Below are positions 39,628 to 43,985 of a stretch of DNA of 43,985 nucleotides, one piece after another. This DNA is from Limnohabitans sp. Rim8 (GTDB taxonomy: Bacteria; Pseudomonadota; Gammaproteobacteria; Burkholderiales; Burkholderiaceae_C), in the NCBI GenBank assembly GCA_945901045.1, contig CAMDKK010000032.1:1-43985 (forward strand). The letters are read 5' to 3'. Made by a program: the position numbers and the translations under genes. Position 1 is the stretch's first letter; every line of letters starts with the position of its first letter. The notes under the pieces were generated by a model that saw only the letters and a list, made by a program, of their open reading frames with translations, ran no database searches and had not been told where the DNA came from.

Positions 39628-41445
39628 TTACAACAGCAAAGCCACCGATTGGGGCACCCGGACAGGCATGTCGAGCAGAATCTGCCCCATGCCCTTGCCC
39701 AGCGGGTCATTCCGAGTAGAAGAAGGCCCGCCACCGCCCAGGGCTTCTTGCATCACCAGGTTCATGGCATCGATGCCGGGCAAATGAAAACGTTCAACGC
39801 GACCTTTTACCAGGTGTGCGAAATAGGCTTTGACCACCTCGGGTGTGACGCGCGCCCACAGGAGTGGTAACCACTCAGGGCGCCGCGCTACGAGGCCGAT
39901 GTTGGAGATGTCGCCTTTGTCGCCGCTGCGCGCCCAGCAGAGGCGAATCAGCGGCACTTCGGTTTCAGGCTCCCCCGTCTCGAGCCATGCGGCAGGCGCA
40001 GCCAGCACGGGCGCATCGCGCAACGCACCCACTTCAGCCACCGCGGGCGAGGCCACCGGCCAGACGTGTTCGCCCATGTGCACCGCTACGGCCACGCTGG
40101 CCTTGTCGACCAGAAAAGAAAAGGGTTTGATGTGCGGCGAAGGCGAAGGCCGCCCGCCGCCAGGCCCGGTGGTGCCCGGCGACCAGGACGTGCCGGCCGG
40201 CGAAATCTCTTTGGCGAACATGTCCAGCGCTTGTTTGAGCGGGTGGCTGACGATGACGCGCACCATCACCTCACGCGAGCCGCCTGCGCGGGCGTGTGGA
40301 CCGTACACAGTTTCTGCGCCCAGTAAATCGACCGTGGCGCTGGTGAAGTCCGGCAGGTCCAGTTGCTGCAGCATGGTGCGGGTTCGGGCCAGAATGGATT
40401 CGCCGGTACGGCGCGCCTTGGCGGCCGCGTCAATGCCGATGATCAACATGCTGCCGGTGCAGCGAAAACCGTCCATCGCGGTGGCCGACACCTTGTAGTG
40501 CGCACTGGGCGCAAGGCCCACAGCGCCGGACACATGCACACGCTCTGGGCTGAGTTGTTCGATGCGCACTTGCCTGAAATCGCAGCGCACATCGGGCAGC
40601 AAATAAGCACCCGGGTCGCCGATTTCATAAAGCAATTGCTCGGCCACGGCGGCGCGCAAAATCTTGCCGCCGGTGCCAGGGGTTTTATGCAATTCAAAGC
40701 TGCCATCGGCAAAGCAATCAATGATCGGGTAGCCGATATTGGGCCAATCCGGAATGTCTTGCCAATCGGTGTGCAAGCCCCCCGTGGCTTGGCAGCCGCA
40801 TTCAATGATGTGCCCGGCCAAACTGCCGCCGGCGAGCAGGTCGTAATCCTGTGGGCTCCAATTAAATTCGTGCATCAAAGGCCCCAGTGTCACGGCACTG
40901 TCCACGCCGCGTCCGGTGATCACGATGTCTGCCCCTTCGGCCAATGCATGGGCCACAGGCACCGCCCCCAAATAGGCATTGGCCGACAGCACCTTGGCGG
41001 GCAAGGGATCGCCGCGGTACATGTCGCGGGTGTTCGCGTCGCGCAAGGCGGGCAGCTGCGCGCTGATGTCGTCGCCGAGCACCACCGCAATTTTTGGGTG
41101 CAGGCCCATGCTGTGGGCCAAGGCGTGCAGCGCATCGGCACAAGCTTGCGGGTTCATGCCACCGGCGTTGGCCACGACTTTGATACCGCGTTGCATGACT
41201 TCTGGCAGTACGGCTTTCATGGCCATGTCGACAAAGTCGGTGGCGTAGCCCATTTCCGGTTTTTTGGTGCGCACCGAGGCCATGATGGCCATGGTGGTCT
41301 CGGCCAGGTAGTCAAATACCAGGTAGTCAATCAGGCCCGACTGCACAAGCTGGGTCGCGCCCAACATGCTGTCGCCCCAAAAACCAGAGGCGCCGCCAAT
41401 GCGGACCGTGCGGCGGGAAGAGGGATCAAGGTGAACAGGGGACAT
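39628..41445 (-). CDS. AtuA-family protein (acyclic terpene utilisation, DUF1446)
   Basis: 605 residues from the ATG at 41445. It opens with VRIGGASGFWGDSMLGATQL, the glycine-rich start of the family, then LVFDYLAETTMAIMA, VANAGGMNPQACADAL and ITGRGVDSAVTLGPL. The C-terminal AtuA-like domain holds LIRLCWARSGDKGDISNIGL. In Pseudomonas atuA is needed for growth on citronellol and geraniol; its reaction is not settled. Here it is divergent from an acyl-CoA dehydrogenase and a carboxyltransferase gene, the same company AtuA keeps in the atu cluster. The extra N-terminal 32 codons upstream have no ATG-supported ribosome site and were left out. Confidence 0.9.
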   Translation of the reverse strand: MSPVHLDPSSRRTVRIGGASGFWGDSMLGATQLVQSGLIDYLVFDYLAETTMAIMASVRTKKPEMGYATDFVDMAMKAVLPEVMQRGIKVVANAGGMNPQACADALHALAHSMGLHPKIAVVLGDDISAQLPALRDANTRDMYRGDPLPAKVLSANAYLGAVPVAHALAEGADIVITGRGVDSAVTLGPLMHEFNWSPQDYDLLAGGSLAGHIIECGCQATGGLHTDWQDIPDWPNIGYPIIDCFADGSFELHKTPGTGGKILRAAVAEQLLYEIGDPGAYLLPDVRCDFRQVRIEQLSPERVHVSGAVGLAPSAHYKVSATAMDGFRCTGSMLIIGIDAAAKARRTGESILARTRTMLQQLDLPDFTSATVDLLGAETVYGPHARAGGSREVMVRVIVSHPLKQALDMFAKEISPAGTSWSPGTTGPGGGRPSPSPHIKPFSFLVDKASVAVAVHMGEHVWPVASPAVAEVGALRDAPVLAAPAAWLETGEPETEVPLIRLCWARSGDKGDISNIGLVARRPEWLPLLWARVTPEVVKAYFAHLVKGRVERFHLPGIDAMNLVMQEALGGGGPSSTRNDPLGKGMGQILLDMPVRVPQSVALLL

Positions 41446-41652
41446 GGTGAAAGATGAACTGAATTGATGGGACCAAAACTTGTGTGGGCTGGCTGCCATC
41501 TTGGCTGTACCTGGAAGAAAAGCAGTGCACAAAGGTGACAATCTCAGGCGCTGTATCGGTGTTTTCCTAGGGGTCTTTGACCACTTGGCACCAGAAGCTT
41601 GGCCCGTGTGGGTTTATGCTGGCGGCATCGATCATCCTTCAGGTCACTCGCC

Positions 41653-42822
41653 ATGTTAGACACCCAGGCACTGCCGCATTACTTCAATGCCGAGCATGCA
41701 GATTACCGTGCTGCGCTGCGCGATTTTGTGGCCCGAGAAATCACGCCCTTTGTGAATGAATGGGACGAGGCCGAAACCTTTCCGCGCGACCTGTACCAGC
41801 GCATCGCCCGCCTGGGCGTTTTGGGGATTGGCTACCCCGAGGCCTTGGGTGGCACGCCGGCGGACATTTTTTACCACCTGATTACCGCCGAAGAAATGGC
41901 GCGTTCGGGCAGCGGTGGCGTCTCGGCCTCTTTGCTGTCGCACACCATTGGGCTGCCACCGGTCAACGCGTATGGCAGCGACGCGCTCAAGCAGCGTGTG
42001 GTGCCTGCGGTCTTGCGCGGAGACAAGATCGCAGGCTTGGCAGTGACCGAGCCGGGTGGGGGCTCGGACGTGGCCTCTCTCAAAACCACAGCCGTGCGCG
42101 ATGGCGACCATTACGTTGTCAGCGGCGAAAAGGTGTTCATCACCTCGGGCATGCGGGCTGATTATTTGACGGTGGCCGTGCGCACCGACCCGAACAACAA
42201 AGGCGCAGGCGGTGTGTCGGCCTTGCTGGTCGAGTGCGACTCGCCCGGCTTGACGCGCACAGCGCTGAACAAGATGGGCTGGTGGGCCTCGGACACCGCG
42301 CACCTGCGCTTTGACCAAGTGCGTGTGCCGGTGGCCCATTTGTTGGGCGTGGAGAACCAGGGCTTCAAGGTCTTCATGAATAATTTCAACGCCGAGCGCT
42401 TGGGCATGTCGGCGCAGGCCTGCATGTTTGCGCAGGTGTGTTTGCAAGAGGCGGTGGACTGGGCGCGTGAGCGCCACACCTTTGGTCAGGCCTTGTCACA
42501 GCGCCAGGTCATTCGCCACAAGCTGGTCGACATGGCCATGCGCATTGAAGCCGCGCGCAGCCTGGTGTATGAGTTGGCCTGGCAGGTGGAGCATCAGGTG
42601 GGCGACCCGGCGCACTTGGTGGCACGCGCCTGCATGGCCAAAATTTTATCGACGCAGGCCATGCAGTTTTGTGCCGATCAAGCGGTGCAAATTTTGGGTG
42701 GCATGGGCTTCATGCGCGGCACCCGTTCAGAGCGTATTTACCGCGAGGTCAAGGTCATGATGATCGGCGGTGGCTCGGAAGAAATCATGAAAGACCTGGC
42801 GGCCCGTCAGCTTGGCATTTGA
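41653..42822 (+). CDS. Acyl-CoA dehydrogenase paired with a carboxyltransferase
   Basis: 389 residues from the ATG at 41653. The acyl-CoA dehydrogenase pattern is complete: FVAREITPFVNEWDEAETFP near residue 26, VTEPGGGSDVASLKT (~137-151), VFITSGMRADYL, the helix RERHTFGQALSQRQVIRHKL and the C-terminal QILGGMGFMRGTRSERIYRE with MMIGGGSEEIM. The carboxyltransferase gene lies 26 bases downstream, the layout of isovaleryl-CoA or citronellyl-CoA dehydrogenase followed by a 3-methylcrotonyl- or geranyl-CoA carboxylase. It is divergent from the AtuA-family gene; no sharp promoter was found in the 207-base gap. Confidence 0.92.
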   Translation: MLDTQALPHYFNAEHADYRAALRDFVAREITPFVNEWDEAETFPRDLYQRIARLGVLGIGYPEALGGTPADIFYHLITAEEMARSGSGGVSASLLSHTIGLPPVNAYGSDALKQRVVPAVLRGDKIAGLAVTEPGGGSDVASLKTTAVRDGDHYVVSGEKVFITSGMRADYLTVAVRTDPNNKGAGGVSALLVECDSPGLTRTALNKMGWWASDTAHLRFDQVRVPVAHLLGVENQGFKVFMNNFNAERLGMSAQACMFAQVCLQEAVDWARERHTFGQALSQRQVIRHKLVDMAMRIEAARSLVYELAWQVEHQVGDPAHLVARACMAKILSTQAMQFCADQAVQILGGMGFMRGTRSERIYREVKVMMIGGGSEEIMKDLAARQLGI

Positions 42823-42848
42823 AATGAATCCTGTCGAAAGTAAGACCC

Positions 42849-43985
42849 ATGCCCCAGATTGAATCCACGATTGCATTAAGCAGTCCCGCCTTTGCCGTCA
42901 ACCGCGCGCACATGCTGGCGCTGTTGGACAAAGTGCGCCAAAGCGAACAACGTGCGCGCGACAAGTCCGCCTTGTCGCGTGAGCGCTTCGAAAAACGCCA
43001 GCAACTGCTGCCGCGCGAACGCCTGGCGTTGTTGCTGGACGCGGGGGCCCCTTTTCTGGAACTGTGCACGCTGGCCGGCTTTGGCCTCGACACGCCCGAC
43101 CCTGATAAAAGTGTGCCCGGCGGCGGTGTGATCGCGGGCATTGGCTATGTCAGTGGTGTGCGCTGCATGGTCATGGCCTCAGACTCGGGCATCGATGCGG
43201 GCGCCCTGCAGCCCAAGGGCTTGGACAAACTGCTCCGCGTGCAGGAACTGACACTGGAAAACAAACTGCCCTATGTGCAATTGGTCGAAAGCGCAGGCGC
43301 CAATTTGATGACCTACAAGGTCGAGGACTTTGTGCGCGGCGGCAGCACCTTTCGCAATTTGGCGCGCATGTCGGCGGCGGGCTTGCCGGTGGTCACCGTC
43401 ACCCACGGCTCTTCCACCGCGGGGGGCGCTTACCAAACTGGTTTGTCGGACTACATCATCTTGGTGCGCGGTCGCTCGCGTGCCTTTTTGGCCGGTCCGC
43501 CTTTGCTCAAAGCGGCCACGGGCGAGGTGGCGACGGAAGAAGAATTGGGTGGCGCTGTGATGCACACCAGCATTTCAGGACTGGGTGATTATTTGGCCGA
43601 AGACGACCGCGACGGTTTGCGCATCGCCCGCGACATCATGGCCAAGCTGGATTGGAACCGTGCCACCCCCTTGCAAGCGCCGCGCAGTTTCAAGCCACCG
43701 CGTTACGGCGCCGAAGAACTCCTGGGCATCATGCCCGACGATCACAAACGCCCGGTCGACATGAAGCAGGTGATTGCCCGACTTGCGGACGATTCGGACT
43801 TTTTAGAATTTTCAGAAAACTACGGCAGCGCCACGGTCTGCGGGCACATTCAAATCGAAGGCTGGTCAGTGGGCGTCATCACCAATAACGGGCCCATCGA
43901 TCCGGCAGGGGCTGCCAAGGCCACGCATTTCATTCAGGCCTGCTGCCAGTCGCGCACACCCATTTTGTATTTGAACAACACCACC
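42849..43985 (+). CDS. Acyl-CoA carboxylase carboxyltransferase subunit, N-terminal 379 residues (cut by window edge)
   Basis: The frame is open from the ATG at 42849 to the window end with no stop, about 70% of the usual ~535 residues. It is the biotin-dependent carboxyltransferase (beta) subunit of a methylcrotonyl-CoA, geranyl-CoA or propionyl-CoA type carboxylase. Seen: LLPRERLALLLDAGAPFLEL (~56-75), GGGVIAGIGYVSGVRCMVMA (~90-109), the N-domain CoA site GSSTAGGAYQTGLSDYIILV (~180-199) and the start of the C-terminal crotonase-like lobe, EGWSVGVITNNGPIDPAGAAK, with LYLNNTT at the cut. With the dehydrogenase gene before it and AtuA behind, a geranyl-CoA (AtuC-like) or methylcrotonyl-CoA (LiuB-like) role is likely. 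The biotin carboxylase gene should follow outside. Confidence 0.92.
   Translation, partial: MPQIESTIALSSPAFAVNRAHMLALLDKVRQSEQRARDKSALSRERFEKRQQLLPRERLALLLDAGAPFLELCTLAGFGLDTPDPDKSVPGGGVIAGIGYVSGVRCMVMASDSGIDAGALQPKGLDKLLRVQELTLENKLPYVQLVESAGANLMTYKVEDFVRGGSTFRNLARMSAAGLPVVTVTHGSSTAGGAYQTGLSDYIILVRGRSRAFLAGPPLLKAATGEVATEEELGGAVMHTSISGLGDYLAEDDRDGLRIARDIMAKLDWNRATPLQAPRSFKPPRYGAEELLGIMPDDHKRPVDMKQVIARLADDSDFLEFSENYGSATVCGHIQIEGWSVGVITNNGPIDPAGAAKATHFIQACCQSRTPILYLNNTT

Noticed and set aside
40363-41457. 364-codon plus-strand frame opposite the AtuA-family gene
   Set aside because: Antisense shadow; His/Gly/Gln-rich translation without domain.
1-43985. Search for tRNA, rRNA, CRISPR arrays, insertion sequences, phage genes and biosynthetic clusters
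   Set aside because: None seen by eye: no regularly spaced repeats, no transposase or integrase motifs, and no cloverleaf-like sequence noticed; a tRNA scan would be needed to be certain.

Overview
The window looks like a piece of chromosome from a betaproteobacterium of the order Burkholderiales, most likely family Comamonadaceae. The basis is the moderately GC-rich, evenly coded DNA, four Bug-type (tripartite-tricarboxylate-family) periplasmic receptors, a GTP-type PEP carboxykinase, and dense operons of acyl-CoA and aromatic/oxidative catabolism. Genus cannot be fixed from the sequence alone. I see no rRNA, tRNA, insertion sequence, prophage or CRISPR array.

Layout. (1) 1-9.6 kb, mixed housekeeping and regulation: a truncated dapD (lysine biosynthesis), a hipBA toxin-antitoxin pair with an AT-rich operator-like control region, acuI (acrylyl-CoA reductase), a DMT-family exporter, a Tat-exported PhoD-like phosphatase followed by a TetR regulator, then a minus-strand LysR - metallophosphoesterase - universal stress protein group and a lone small membrane protein gene. 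(2) 9.6-22.8 kb, a catabolic island: thirteen minus-strand genes with overlaps or very short gaps (ABC importer of the Liv type, flavin reductase, cupin, alpha/beta hydrolase, three Bug receptors, an Asp/Glu-racemase-family enzyme and a malate/lactate-dehydrogenase-family enzyme) face a divergent two-gene unit (luciferase-like monooxygenase and a carboxymuconolactone-decarboxylase-like protein). (3) 22.8-28.7 kb: pckG with its own terminators and an elaborate leader, modABC for molybdate import, a 44-residue membrane protein and an EF-hand protein. (4) 29-44 kb, acyl-CoA catabolism: NDP-forming acyl-CoA synthetase, crotonases, a Bug receptor, hotdog thioesterase, FadB-like and FadA-like proteins, two acyl-CoA dehydrogenases, an AtuA-family protein and a biotin-dependent carboxyltransferase cut by the window end.

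How the genes work together. In region 2 the flavin reductase would supply reduced flavin to the divergent luciferase-like monooxygenase; hydrolase, cupin, decarboxylase-like and dehydrogenase proteins would process the product; and two unrelated types of solute-binding protein suggest that an organic acid or amide-like substrate is captured from outside. The substrate is not readable from the sequence, and this is the best candidate here for an undescribed pathway. Region 4 resembles the acyclic-terpene (Atu) or leucine/isovalerate (Liu) type of pathway, in which a methyl-branched acyl-CoA is dehydrogenated, carboxylated and hydrated before ordinary beta-oxidation.

The most notable non-coding signals are: a 19-base inverted repeat over the modA start codon; a 21-base inverted repeat plus a long perfect hairpin in the pckG leader; a near-palindrome filling the spacer of the monooxygenase promoter; a 10-bp-stem hairpin between the binding-protein gene and the permease genes of the ABC importer; and paired inverted repeats in front of hipB. 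All functions are family-level inferences read by eye; no database search was run.
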